Below, piece by piece: positions 53,143-61,922 of a stretch of 64,000 bases of DNA. The stretch is from Parapontixanthobacter aurantiacus. Its GTDB lineage: Bacteria > Pseudomonadota > Alphaproteobacteria > Sphingomonadales > Sphingomonadaceae. The stretch is taken from the NCBI RefSeq assembly GCF_009827635.1, contig NZ_WTYW01000001.1, positions 576,001-640,000 of the forward strand, read 5' to 3'. The translations under genes and the position numbers were made by a program. A model generated the notes under the pieces. That model worked only from the letters and a program-made list of their open reading frames with translations. It was not told where the DNA came from and searched no databases. The number at the start of each line of letters is the position of its first letter. Positions within the stretch are counted from its first letter, which is position 1.

Positions 53143-53799
53143 TCAGTCGATTTTAACCGTGCGCAGATAGGGGCGCAGCGTTGTGAAACCTTGCGGGAAG
53201 CGCGCTTTCGCTTCTTTATCGGAAACAGACGGTGGAATGATGACGTCATCCCCACTCTGCCAATTGACCGGGGTTGCCACGCCTTTACTTTCGGTGAGCT
53301 GGACTGAATCGAGCAATCGGAGCACTTCTTCGAAATTGCGTCCGCTGCTCATCGGATAGAGTAGCATCGCACGGATTTTTTTGTCCGGGCCAACGATATA
53401 GACGGCGCGAACGGTAGCATTGTCGGCTGCGGTTCTTTGCTCCGCACTGCCAGTCTCCTCGGCGGGCAACATATTGTAGAGTTTGGCCACCTTCAGGTCG
53501 CTGTCGCCGACCACCGGGTAATCGACTTTATTGCCGCTGACCGCCTCGATATCGGGTAGCCAGTCGCGATTGTCTTGGCTGCTGTCGACCGACAGGCCGA
53601 GAATCTTGGTGTCGCGTTTGGCAAATTCCTCGCCGAGACCGGCCATGTAACCCAGCTCGGTCGTACAAACCGGGGTAAATGCCTTTGGATGAGAAAACAG
53701 GATAGCCCAATTGTCGCCCATCCAATCATGGAAGGTGATGGTGCCTTGGGTCGTTTCCGCTGTGAAATCGGGAGCTGTCGAGCCAATGGAGAGGGTCAT
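53143..53799 (-). CDS. 1-Cys peroxiredoxin (Prx6 type)
   Basis: A 218-residue peroxiredoxin; the peroxidatic Cys45 is in HPKAFTPVCTTELGYMAGL. The long C-terminal region with NMLPAEETGSAEQRTAADNATVRAVYIVGPDKKIRAMLLYP is typical of the Prx6 group, and no resolving Cys is obvious. It reduces hydrogen peroxide and organic peroxides. AGGAGTTTTGAC precedes ATG 53799; the longer frame to 53889 is not family-like. It is the most downstream gene of the leftward series in the island, 194 bases after the TonB receptor. Confidence 0.92.
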   Translation of the reverse strand: MTLSIGSTAPDFTAETTQGTITFHDWMGDNWAILFSHPKAFTPVCTTELGYMAGLGEEFAKRDTKILGLSVDSSQDNRDWLPDIEAVSGNKVDYPVVGDSDLKVAKLYNMLPAEETGSAEQRTAADNATVRAVYIVGPDKKIRAMLLYPMSSGRNFEEVLRLLDSVQLTESKGVATPVNWQSGDDVIIPPSVSDKEAKARFPQGFTTLRPYLRTVKID

Positions 53800-53993
53800 G
53801 TCAAAACTCCTATTTATTCTGGGGGAGGTGTCCGCCGTCCTCATATTTTGGCGGGTGTGTGGCCTGCGGCACGTCGAATGTCGGCGCAATCGATTGCGTG
53901 AGTCTCGACCTCACCTGCATTTAGTGAGGCGGAAATGCTCACTGGCGCTCCCGCCTCCTACAAGATTGCGCGATCATCGGCCGGCGTAGATAC

Positions 53994-56228
53994 TCAGAAG
54001 CGCACGCTAGCGCCTGCTACGAAGCGCCGGGGAGCCCCCGGTCTCAAACCCGAAGGCCGACGCGCTACAGCATAAGCATTGTCGAACAGATTATCCACTC
54101 TGGCAAACAAAGAGAGACCTTCCGTCAGCGCAAACCGGCCGGCGAGATCAAAGACAATCCTTTCGTCAATACGCTCATCGGGCGAAATATCCCCGCTACC
54201 TGCTTCGGTGCGTACTTGCGATGTGTAATTGGCGCTCACGAGCAAGGATGCCGGTCCAAATGCGAGCCCCGTTTCGGCATAGAATTGGTGGCGAGCGATG
54301 TAGGGGAGTGCGTCGCCCTGGGACACGGAACCGAAGAACGCACTCTCGAAACTGCTTTCGAATTGCGCGTCGGTGAGCGTGTAAACCACCGAGAAGGGAA
54401 TAGAAATTTCCCTACCCACTTGATGCTCCGTCGAAGCTGCCAGCTCCAACCCCTTCACGGAGACGGCCCCAGCATTGAACTGGTCGCCAATATCCCCGAC
54501 GCTACACCCCACGGATTGTGTGCAGTTTCCGAGCAGATTGGAATAGTCGGAATAAAACGCAATCGCGGAAGCTTGAATGGCGCCATTCCGAAAACGCCCA
54601 CCAAATTCATAGTTCCAGCTTTTCTCGGCTCGTGCCTCCGGATTTCCGGGCCCGGGGGGAGAAAAACCGCGCGAAGCGCCTGCAATCAACAGCACGTCTC
54701 CCAGTGCATAGGTTGCACCGAGTGCGGGAAGCCATTCGTCAACGTTGGTCTTGCGTATGCGCGCAGGTCCATCGAGACGAGCGGGGTCGGCTCGATCATA
54801 GTCCAGTCGAGTAAGGTCGATGCCTTCGTACCGAATGCCGGGTGTCAGAGTAAGCCCGCCGATCTCGATCCGGTTCTCCAGATAGAAAGCGATCGCCTTC
54901 GCCTTCGCCTCGCGATTGGCTTGAGCGCCCGGAGCCGTCTGCCGGACGAAAACGAGATCTCCATCCGTTTGCGTATAGAATTCCTCATTCTGCAACCGGT
55001 CTTCTTCATCCTCGTGATACCGGAGCGACGCAGCCAGGTTGTGCCTGACCTCGCCGGTCTCGAAAGGTCTTTCGAACGAAAGCTGGACGCCTTCGCTCCG
55101 ATAGACGCGGTTGTTGTTGCGAATGCGAAGGGCACCTTCAGCGCTGTCTGCGCCTCGCAGGATTGCGAGGCCTCTCTCGTTTGAGGAGGGAGCATCGAAA
55201 ACGGGTTGGATGGCATCAAAGCTGCCATCACCATCGAAATCGATGTCCTGTAGCTTCGACCAACTTCGTGTGAAATCGTTGCGATATAGGGTAACCGCGA
55301 ACTGCGTGTCGTCGGGCAACCGGAGGGTGCCGGTGAGCCGATATTGATCGTGCTCGCCCGTGAAAACGTCGCGTTGGCTGGCCGAATAGCGCCGGTACGG
55401 ATCGCTCGCGAAATCCGCGTCGGCGAGGCCCAAATAGGTTTCGTTCGCCTCAAGTTCGGATCGACCATAGGCGAACTCGAGGCGAGCATCGACCGGCGAA
55501 TCTGGGTTGGTGTGGACGGCGAAGCGGGCGCGATAGTCCTGACGTTGAAAACCGGTCTCGGCGCCGGGAAGCCCATCTATCGTCTTGAACCCGTCACTGC
55601 CTTGCTGATAGCTTTCTACCATCGCCCCGAAATTGTCGGCACTAGCGCCAATCCAGCCATGACCCTGATAATAGCCGCGAGAACCAAGCTGGCCGGAAGC
55701 TTCGCCAGCCAGGCTCTCGGTCGGTATCGGAGTCGATCGGAAATTGATGGCCCCGCCGATCGTGCGAGGACCATAGCGTACCGAGCCCGCGCCCTTGATC
55801 ACTTCGACTGCGTCCATTCGACCGATCGCGGGAAAGTAATACGCGGCCGGAGCGGCGTAGGGGGCAGGGGCAATGAGAACGCCATCTTCCATCAAGGTGA
55901 TGTTGCTCGACCGTTCGACCGGCGCGCCGCGCAAGCCAATATTCGGGAATAGCCCGAAACCGTCCTCTTCCTGAATGTTGACCCCCGGCACCTGGCGCAG
56001 GACACGGTTGACGTCACCATGCTCGAATTCGCTCAGTTCCTCGCCATCGATTAGGTCCGCCGCACCGGCCACTTCATACGCATCGATGCGACCGCCAATC
56101 ACGATAATCGATTCGCTTGGGTTTGCTATCCCGTCCTGCGATTGCCGCTCATCGGTCGGGTCTTTTTCATTGGCGTAAGCAGGGGCGGCCAGTGCAATTG
56201 CTATGAGCGAGGCGGTAGCGCGATACAT
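53994..56228 (-). CDS. TonB-dependent outer membrane receptor (FecA-like)
   Basis: A 744-residue receptor with signal peptide (ATASLIAIALAAPAYA), plug domain (VLRQVPGVNIQEEDGFGLF, FPNIGLRG and EVIKGAGSVRYGPRTIGGAI) and a 22-strand barrel ending in phenylalanine (FVAGASVRF). Overall pattern resembles the FecA/ferric dicitrate branch, but the extra N-terminal signalling domain is absent. The likely role is import of a metal chelate or other ligand. It follows the divalent-metal efflux genes, which is unusual for an importer; metal-linked regulation is possible. The leader contains a perfect 18-bp inverted repeat. Confidence 0.9.
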   Translation of the reverse strand: MYRATASLIAIALAAPAYANEKDPTDERQSQDGIANPSESIIVIGGRIDAYEVAGAADLIDGEELSEFEHGDVNRVLRQVPGVNIQEEDGFGLFPNIGLRGAPVERSSNITLMEDGVLIAPAPYAAPAAYYFPAIGRMDAVEVIKGAGSVRYGPRTIGGAINFRSTPIPTESLAGEASGQLGSRGYYQGHGWIGASADNFGAMVESYQQGSDGFKTIDGLPGAETGFQRQDYRARFAVHTNPDSPVDARLEFAYGRSELEANETYLGLADADFASDPYRRYSASQRDVFTGEHDQYRLTGTLRLPDDTQFAVTLYRNDFTRSWSKLQDIDFDGDGSFDAIQPVFDAPSSNERGLAILRGADSAEGALRIRNNNRVYRSEGVQLSFERPFETGEVRHNLAASLRYHEDEEDRLQNEEFYTQTDGDLVFVRQTAPGAQANREAKAKAIAFYLENRIEIGGLTLTPGIRYEGIDLTRLDYDRADPARLDGPARIRKTNVDEWLPALGATYALGDVLLIAGASRGFSPPGPGNPEARAEKSWNYEFGGRFRNGAIQASAIAFYSDYSNLLGNCTQSVGCSVGDIGDQFNAGAVSVKGLELAASTEHQVGREISIPFSVVYTLTDAQFESSFESAFFGSVSQGDALPYIARHQFYAETGLAFGPASLLVSANYTSQVRTEAGSGDISPDERIDERIVFDLAGRFALTEGLSLFARVDNLFDNAYAVARRPSGLRPGAPRRFVAGASVRF

Positions 56229-56255
56229 GTGAAGAATCCTTTCGAGACATTTACC

Positions 56256-56302
56256 AGCCTACTACTGCTATTGAGACGTATTCGCAATAGCAGTAGTAGG
56301 CT
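56256..56302. repeat. perfect 18-bp inverted repeat in the TonB receptor leader
   Basis: AGCCTACTACTGCTATTG (56256-56273) is the exact reverse complement of CAATAGCAGTAGTAGGCT (56285-56302), with an 11-base loop. It lies 27 bases before the receptor ATG (56228). On the + strand it is followed by TTTTAT and resembles a terminator, though no rightward gene precedes it. Read leftward it is a strong hairpin in the 5' leader of the receptor message, or a dimeric regulator operator. Confidence 0.75.
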
Positions 56303-56429
56303 TTTATGCCCATATTGGGTGAGGGCGGCTCGCGGTGCATCGGTTCTGGACTGCAATACCGTCCGCGACCGGCGCGCGATGAGGGCTCAGGGTCTGCGAA
56401 CGGCCGGGCAGGAACAGGCCAGCGAAAGC

Positions 56430-57386
56430 TTAATCACCGACCGTGTTTTTCCCGTTGTTGGGTGCCGGGTGGGCAGGGATCAGCGCATCATCGCAGTCCG
56501 TAGCGAGGCAGGGCTCGAAAGTGACATGTGCGATGCCGAAATCCTTTTCCAGCATCGCCCGCGCGCGTCGCTTGACTCCCTCGAATGCTGTTTGGGAGTA
56601 ATCAACAAGAGTGAGATGGGCTTCGAGCGCCCGGTGATGTTCTCCCAGATTCCAGACATGGACGTGGTGAATATCCTGCACGCCGCCAAGCGCGCGCAGG
56701 TTTTCAACCATCTGATCAAATTCCACCTCGTCCGGCACTGCTCCCATCAGCAGACGAACGGTTCGCGGTAGGAGCGTCGCGCCCTGCCAGATGACATAGG
56801 CCGCGATGATGAGAGTGATGATGAGATCGGCGACGACGAGATCGTATAGAATAATTAGCACTCCGGCGACGATCACACCGATCGAGGCCAGCGCGTCCGA
56901 AACGTTATGAAGGAAGGCAGCCTTCATGTTAATGCTGTCATGCGCGCCGCGATAGACAATGAATGCGGTGACGAGATCGATGACAAGTGCGATCCCGGCA
57001 ACCCAGATCACGGTCCAGCCTTCGACCGGCTGCGGCGCGGCGAAACGGTTGATCGCCTCAACGATCAGATAGAATCCGATGATCAGCAAGGTCGTCAGAT
57101 TGATGAGTGCGGCGACCACTTCTCCCTGGGCGTAGCCGAAGGTCATCAGCTTGTCCGCCGGACGCCGGCCTATGCGTCGCGCAAACCACGCAAGACCAAG
57201 AGAGGCCGCATCGCTGAAGTTGTGCAATGCATCCGCGATAAGCGCCAGTGACCCTGAAAGGATGCCGCCGACAATCTGGGCAAGGGTCAGGAGGACATTG
57301 ATCGCGACCGCGAGGATCAGCTGACGATCGCTAAGGTTTTCCTCGCCGTGACTGTGGCCAGCTTGATCGTGCGAGTGCGCCATCAC
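56430..57386 (-). CDS. cation diffusion facilitator (CzcD/ZitB-like)
   Basis: A 318-residue CDF divalent-metal/proton antiporter. It has six membrane helices, with the metal-binding pairs ALHNFSDAA in helix 2 and FLHNVSDAL in helix 5 (HxxxD type), and a C-terminal cytoplasmic domain with HHVHVWNLGEHHRAL and HVTFEPC. The His-rich start MMAHSHDQAGHSHGEEN can bind metal. It exports Zn, Co or Cd; which cannot be told. It overlaps the preceding gene by four bases and is the last member of a coupled four-gene unit. Confidence 0.93.
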   Translation of the reverse strand: MMAHSHDQAGHSHGEENLSDRQLILAVAINVLLTLAQIVGGILSGSLALIADALHNFSDAASLGLAWFARRIGRRPADKLMTFGYAQGEVVAALINLTTLLIIGFYLIVEAINRFAAPQPVEGWTVIWVAGIALVIDLVTAFIVYRGAHDSINMKAAFLHNVSDALASIGVIVAGVLIILYDLVVADLIITLIIAAYVIWQGATLLPRTVRLLMGAVPDEVEFDQMVENLRALGGVQDIHHVHVWNLGEHHRALEAHLTLVDYSQTAFEGVKRRARAMLEKDFGIAHVTFEPCLATDCDDALIPAHPAPNNGKNTVGD

Positions 57387-58249
57387 TTTTCTCCGCTATT
57401 TGCGATTTTGTTGCCGGCGGTATCCGGATGCTGAAGGATCGCATCGGAATTATCGATTGCTCCGATCGCGGCGTTAAATCCGACTGCAATCATTCCGAAC
57501 ATCGCAAGCCCGGAGATGAAGGCCGCGAGTGCTGCCAAATTCAAACCTCCCAGTCTGCCCGGGATTTGCAGCAAAAAATGAACCGACCAGACAAGAAAGT
57601 ATCCTGCGAGTAGAATTGCCAACCGCGCGTCCGCTGTTTCGCTCATGCCGTGGAGAAGCCAAAACCCGGCTACCGCTGCGGCAACAAAGGCGAGTGACAG
57701 AAAAACATGGATCGCTAGACGATCCATGCGTTTCATCGCGCTGTCGCGAAATCCGGCTGTTGTCTTTCGCCCCACCAGGAAAAAGGTGATTCCAACCCCT
57801 AGTGTTGCTGCGAAACCGGCGAAGACAGACACGGCTGCTGCTGCACCCAGAGCGATGCCACCAAACCCCAGCGCAATACCGCCTTGAAGCGCAATGGTCA
57901 TCTTCGGCCCGCGTCTTCCCACGGCGTCGGACAGGGTTCCAACTGAGTCGCGATGCGAAGCCCAGCCTCCGATCAGCACCGCCAGAAGATAGAGAGTCCC
58001 GCCAGCGGGGAGCAGGGCTGCGTCTATGAAGTCACCCCTTGCTTGTCCAACTGCAGGACCGGTCAAAACAAGCGCAAGTGCGGCAAGGGCGCCAGAGTGG
58101 ACGGCCGCCGCGAACCCATTTTCGTTCGGGGTAGGCCCGTGCTTTTCTTCCCAGACAACGCCAGCACCCAGGCCGAGGCTTGCCAGCATCGCCAAGGTCA
58201 GGATCGCCGACAAATCCTCAGTTACAAATATCTCGTGGACGAGGCTCAT
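57383..58249 (-). CDS. polytopic membrane protein of unknown function in metal-efflux operon
   Basis: A 288-residue integral membrane protein with eight or so hydrophobic segments (such as ILTLAMLASLGLGAGVVW, TLYLLAVLIGGWA, MTIALQGGIALGFGGIALG, VFAGFAATLGVGITFFLVG). No family is recognised. Loops hold a few charged residues (RKTTAGFRDSAMKRMDRL, EEKHGPTPNENGF). It overlaps the short CDF-like gene upstream and the CDF downstream by four bases each, so it is expressed with them. A role as metal permease, accessory subunit or sensor is inferred from position only. Confidence 0.8.
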   Translation of the reverse strand: MSLVHEIFVTEDLSAILTLAMLASLGLGAGVVWEEKHGPTPNENGFAAAVHSGALAALALVLTGPAVGQARGDFIDAALLPAGGTLYLLAVLIGGWASHRDSVGTLSDAVGRRGPKMTIALQGGIALGFGGIALGAAAAVSVFAGFAATLGVGITFFLVGRKTTAGFRDSAMKRMDRLAIHVFLSLAFVAAAVAGFWLLHGMSETADARLAILLAGYFLVWSVHFLLQIPGRLGGLNLAALAAFISGLAMFGMIAVGFNAAIGAIDNSDAILQHPDTAGNKIANSGEK

Positions 58250-58875
58250 TCCCGTGTTTCGCCATGAACCGTTCCCGCCTCGTCGTGCTTGTCACTGTGC
58301 GCGTCGCGCAGGATATCGATCCCGCCGTAAAGAGCTATGCCAGCCACAGCGATGCCGACCACAAGGTCCGGCCAGTTCGCGCCTGTGATCATAACGATGA
58401 CGCCAGCGATGATAATCCCGCCGTTCGAAATGAAGTCATTGAAGCTGAATGTGGTGGCGGCCCGCATGTTGACGTCCTTGTTCTGCATCTTTTGCAACAG
58501 GCGAAGGCAATAGAGGTTCACTATGCCCGCGACGGCAGCCATCGCGATCATCAGGATGCCACCCGGCTCAGAACCTTCAACAAACCGCCTGACGGCATCA
58601 GCAATCACTCCGCCGGCAAAGATCAAAAGCATGACGCCAGAAAAGCGCGCTGCGCCTCGCTTCCAGGAGCGCGGTCGACTCAGCGCAAGGAGACTGAGAG
58701 CGTAGACAAGCGCGTCCGACGAATTGTCGAGCCCGTTGGCCAAGAGCGCGTTCGAGTCCGCAAAATAGGCAACGACAAAGAAACCAACCGCGATTGCGAC
58801 GTTGAGCCACAATACGATCCACAATGTGCGTCGCTTGTCCGCCGAATCCAGATCGAAGTCATCGTTGCAGCTCAT
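58246..58875 (-). CDS. short CDF-like cation transporter
   Basis: A 209-residue protein with six hydrophobic helices and the CDF pattern ALLANGLDNSSDALVYALSL (helix 2) and FSFNDFISNGGIIIAGV (helix 5). In both, the His of the usual HxxxD site is replaced by Asp or Asn, and there is no long C-terminal cytoplasmic domain. It resembles the small cation transporter subgroup often next to czc genes. The acidic N-terminus CNDDFDLDSADK may bind metal. It overlaps the P-type ATPase stop by four bases. Confidence 0.82.
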   Translation of the reverse strand: MSCNDDFDLDSADKRRTLWIVLWLNVAIAVGFFVVAYFADSNALLANGLDNSSDALVYALSLLALSRPRSWKRGAARFSGVMLLIFAGGVIADAVRRFVEGSEPGGILMIAMAAVAGIVNLYCLRLLQKMQNKDVNMRAATTFSFNDFISNGGIIIAGVIVMITGANWPDLVVGIAVAGIALYGGIDILRDAHSDKHDEAGTVHGETRE

Positions 58876-61367
58876 ACTGGCTTCTCTGCTATGTCTTTTG
58901 TGCTGCCCTTCTCTTTATACGCCAGAAGGCGAAGCGCATTGGCGACCACGATTAGCGTTGATCCCTCGTGAACCGCGACAGCGGGGCCTATCCCGAGACC
59001 GAAAATGGTTGCCGGGATGAGCACGACAACAATTCCGAGACTGACGATCATGTTCTGCCGGATGATTGACCGGGTTTGTCGGCTCAGATCGACGGCGAAA
59101 GGCAGTCGGGCGAGATCATCGGCCATCAGCGCGACATCGGCTGTCTCCAATGCAACGTCCGAGCCGGCAGCCCCCATTGCTATTCCGACCGTTGCGTTCG
59201 CCATGGCCGGAGCGTCATTAACCCCGTCTCCGACCATCGCAACCTTGTCCTGGCCGGCAAGCTTGCGGATGGCCTTGACCTTGTCGTCGGGCATGAGATT
59301 GCCCCAGGCCTCGTCGAGGCCGACTTCCTTTCCAACCGCATCGGCCACTCTTTGGTCGTCGCCCGAGATCATGATCATTCGGGTGATCCCGAGGCCGCGC
59401 AACGCTTCGAGCGTCGCCTTTGCTGCCGCCCGCGGCGTGTCGAGCAAACCGATCGCTCCAAGATCGCGCGTTTCCGAGCGAACGCCCATCGTCGTCCGCC
59501 CGCGCTCGCGCATGGACTCGATAGCATCCGACAGTTCGGCACCGAGCTGAGGGACCCCGTCTTGCCCGAACATTTCGAGCTTTCCGATCCACACCCGCTC
59601 ACCGCCGACAAGCGCGGTGATCCCCTTGCCTGTGAAGCTTTCAAGACTTGTAGCTTCGGGCAGTGCCTCATCGCCAAGCCGCTGCTTGCCGTCCCTAACA
59701 ATCGCCTGTGCTAGGGGATGATCGCTCAGATTTTCAGCCGCCGAGGCAATCGCAAGCAGTTCGTTTTCAGATACACCCTGCGCGGGTTGGACATCGGTCA
59801 TGCGGGGCTCGCCTTCGGTAAGAGTACCGGTCTTGTCGAACGCGATGGCCTTGAGCGCGCCGAGATCCTCGAGCGGCGCGCCGCCCTTTACCAGAATGCC
59901 GCTGCGTGCTGCTCTGGCTACTCCGGACAAGACCGCGCTCGGGGTCGCGATCGCCAAAGCGCAGGGGCTGGCAGCCACAAGCACCGCCATCGCCCGGTAA
60001 AAACTGTCGCGGAACGGCTCGTCGATGACAACCCAGGCGAAAAGGAGCAGGCCGGCCAAAGCGAGCACGGCAGGCACAAAAATTCGCTCAAAGCGCTGCG
60101 TGAAGCGCTGGGTAGGAGATTGCTGAGCCTCGGCTTCGCTCACCATTTGGACGACCTTGGCGAGGGTCGTGTCACTCGATCGCCGGGTCACTTCCACTTC
60201 GAGCGCGCCCGATCCGTTGATCGTCCCTGCGAAGACGCGATTGTCATCCGCAAGATTGTCAGGATTTGCGCGCGCAGAAGCGATATTCGAAACCGCGCTC
60301 TTGTCGACCGGCACGCTTTCCCCGGTCACCGGAGCCTGATTGATGGCACTGACGCCGTCCAAGATGAAGCCGTCAGCCGGAAGGCGTTCGTTCGGACGCA
60401 CGATTACGACGTCGCCTAGCGCAAGCTCCTCGACCGGAACCTCAACGACGTCATCTCCACGTTTTACTCGTGCCGTTTCCGGCGCGAGCTCGGCGAGCGC
60501 CTCGATCGCCCTCTTGGCGCGGCCCATCGCGTAGTGTTCGAGCGCGTGGCCGAAACTGAACAGGAACAGCAATAGCGCGCCTTCGGCCCATTCCCCGAGA
60601 AAGGCGGCGCCCGCAGCGGCGACAAGCATGAGGCTGTCGATTTCAAACCGGCGCAGGCGCAAATTGTCCCACGCCTCTCGGACGGTAAAGAATCCGCCAA
60701 AGAAATACGCCGCGAGATAGCATGCGAATGGCAGCCATCCTGGATGCCCAGACCATAGCTTCTCAATCCCGAACCCGGTCGCGAGAAATACGCCCGAGGC
60801 GAGCGAGAAATAGAGTTCGGTGTTCGCGCCGAAAATGCCACCATGACTGTGCCCGGCACGATCTTCATCATCGTGATCATGGTCTTTGGAAGAGTGCTCG
60901 GCGTTCCTGGCGACATCGCCCGCCAGAACCGACACGCCGAGGTTCTTGAGCTCGCCAGCAATCCTAGGCTCATCGGTTAGCTGACGGTCGTACTCGGCGA
61001 TGAACCTCCCGCTCGCATCAGCATTTGCTTCGAGGATACCGGGTTTGCTGGCCAGCAGGTCCGCGACCGTTTGGGCACGGCGGGTGGAATTGATGCCATC
61101 GGCTTGCCAGACAACGTGTCCGTAGCGTTCGGAGATTTCCGCTCCGGCCACATGGGCCAACTCCTTGATGCGGGCGACAGTCAGGCGATCGGCATCGTAT
61201 GATATCGCTAGTCGGGCGGATGCATCTTTCTCGCCGGGCAATATCGTGACCTCGTGCACGCCGATCCGCGAGCTGAGCAAAGACTGCAAGCGCGCGATGC
61301 AATGATCGGTTTCGCTCGGGATGTCGGGAAGGAGCGGTGAGACTTCGAGTTCGATGGTTCGCGTCAT
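58872..61367 (-). CDS. P1B-4-type heavy-metal translocating ATPase
   Basis: An 831-residue metal-exporting P-type ATPase. Motifs: TGES in the actuator domain, phosphorylation DKTGTLTEGEP, GDGVNDAPAMANA, membrane site SPC in VAASPCALAIATPSA, and HEGST in the distal helix, a combination marking the P1B-4 group (Co/Ni/Fe/Zn, as CoaT or CzcP). The long N-terminus holds two HMA-like degenerate regions without CxxC and a His/Asp-rich stretch, DHDHDDEDRAGHSHGG, likely a metal-sensing loop. The start at ATG 61367 has no nearby competitor. It opens the four-gene coupled unit. Confidence 0.95.
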   Translation of the reverse strand: MTRTIELEVSPLLPDIPSETDHCIARLQSLLSSRIGVHEVTILPGEKDASARLAISYDADRLTVARIKELAHVAGAEISERYGHVVWQADGINSTRRAQTVADLLASKPGILEANADASGRFIAEYDRQLTDEPRIAGELKNLGVSVLAGDVARNAEHSSKDHDHDDEDRAGHSHGGIFGANTELYFSLASGVFLATGFGIEKLWSGHPGWLPFACYLAAYFFGGFFTVREAWDNLRLRRFEIDSLMLVAAAGAAFLGEWAEGALLLFLFSFGHALEHYAMGRAKRAIEALAELAPETARVKRGDDVVEVPVEELALGDVVIVRPNERLPADGFILDGVSAINQAPVTGESVPVDKSAVSNIASARANPDNLADDNRVFAGTINGSGALEVEVTRRSSDTTLAKVVQMVSEAEAQQSPTQRFTQRFERIFVPAVLALAGLLLFAWVVIDEPFRDSFYRAMAVLVAASPCALAIATPSAVLSGVARAARSGILVKGGAPLEDLGALKAIAFDKTGTLTEGEPRMTDVQPAQGVSENELLAIASAAENLSDHPLAQAIVRDGKQRLGDEALPEATSLESFTGKGITALVGGERVWIGKLEMFGQDGVPQLGAELSDAIESMRERGRTTMGVRSETRDLGAIGLLDTPRAAAKATLEALRGLGITRMIMISGDDQRVADAVGKEVGLDEAWGNLMPDDKVKAIRKLAGQDKVAMVGDGVNDAPAMANATVGIAMGAAGSDVALETADVALMADDLARLPFAVDLSRQTRSIIRQNMIVSLGIVVVLIPATIFGLGIGPAVAVHEGSTLIVVANALRLLAYKEKGSTKDIAEKPV

Positions 61368-61412
61368 TGCCTATTGCTTCCCATTGGAAATTGACCGCTC
61401 CCGGTGCCGCAG

Positions 61413-61430
61413 ACCCGTAAGCTTGCAGGT
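61413..61430. promoter_or_regulatory. imperfect palindrome upstream of the P-type ATPase (possible MerR-type operator)
   Basis: ACCCGTAAGCTTGCAGGT is an imperfect palindrome: 14 of 18 positions match its own reverse complement, centred on AAGCTT. The ACC...GGT ends recall operators of MerR-family metal regulators. No clear -35/-10 frames it and no regulator gene is adjacent. It lies 46 bases upstream of the ATPase start. Confidence 0.3.
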
Positions 61431-61483
61431 TCGCGAAACCCGAATAGGGACTAGCGAAGCCCGCATATTGCGTAACGAAAGCG

Positions 61484-61909
61484 TCAATGTGCGTCCTGAC
61501 CTGCCGGCACTTTCAGCGAATTCGCTGGACAGCGGTGAAACGTGCGCGTGACACCGCGATAATTGCGGGTTGTCAGTTTTTCGGCGGTGCGCTCTTCGAT
61601 GGTAAGATGACGAACCCGCATCGGCCGTTCATGACCTTCAAATGGCATGTGCGCGTGGGTGTAAGCGATGGCATCGCCCTCGTCTCGCCAAATTCCGACG
61701 GCGGCGGGGCCACCGTCCGGAAGCTGCACTTCGGCATAATAGCCATCTGCGAAAAACACCCAGGCCGGTCCGCTATCACAAGACCGCGTTTCACCAAGGC
61801 TCCAGACACCGGCGATCGGAACAAGCGTGCTCTGATCCTGCGCCGATGCTGGAACACTTGAAAGTATCAGGGCGCCGGCAAGAGTCACACTGAGCTGGCT
61901 ACTAATCAT
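61484..61909 (-). CDS. secreted protein of unknown function
   Basis: A 141-residue product with a signal peptide (SVTLAGALILSSVPASAQ) and a beta-rich remainder: VPIAGVWSLGETRSCDSGPA, WVFFADGYYAEVQLPDGGPA, IAYTHAHMPFEGHERPMRVR and FHRCPANS. Two cysteines could form a disulfide. It looks like small periplasmic lipocalin-like proteins but no family is claimed. Several His residues in THAHMPFEGHE could bind metal. It lies between the RND pump and the ATPase on the same strand. ATG 61909 is used because it begins the signal peptide. Confidence 0.7.
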   Translation of the reverse strand: MISSQLSVTLAGALILSSVPASAQDQSTLVPIAGVWSLGETRSCDSGPAWVFFADGYYAEVQLPDGGPAAVGIWRDEGDAIAYTHAHMPFEGHERPMRVRHLTIEERTAEKLTTRNYRGVTRTFHRCPANSLKVPAGQDAH

Positions 61910-61922
61910 TGATGCTCTCCAT

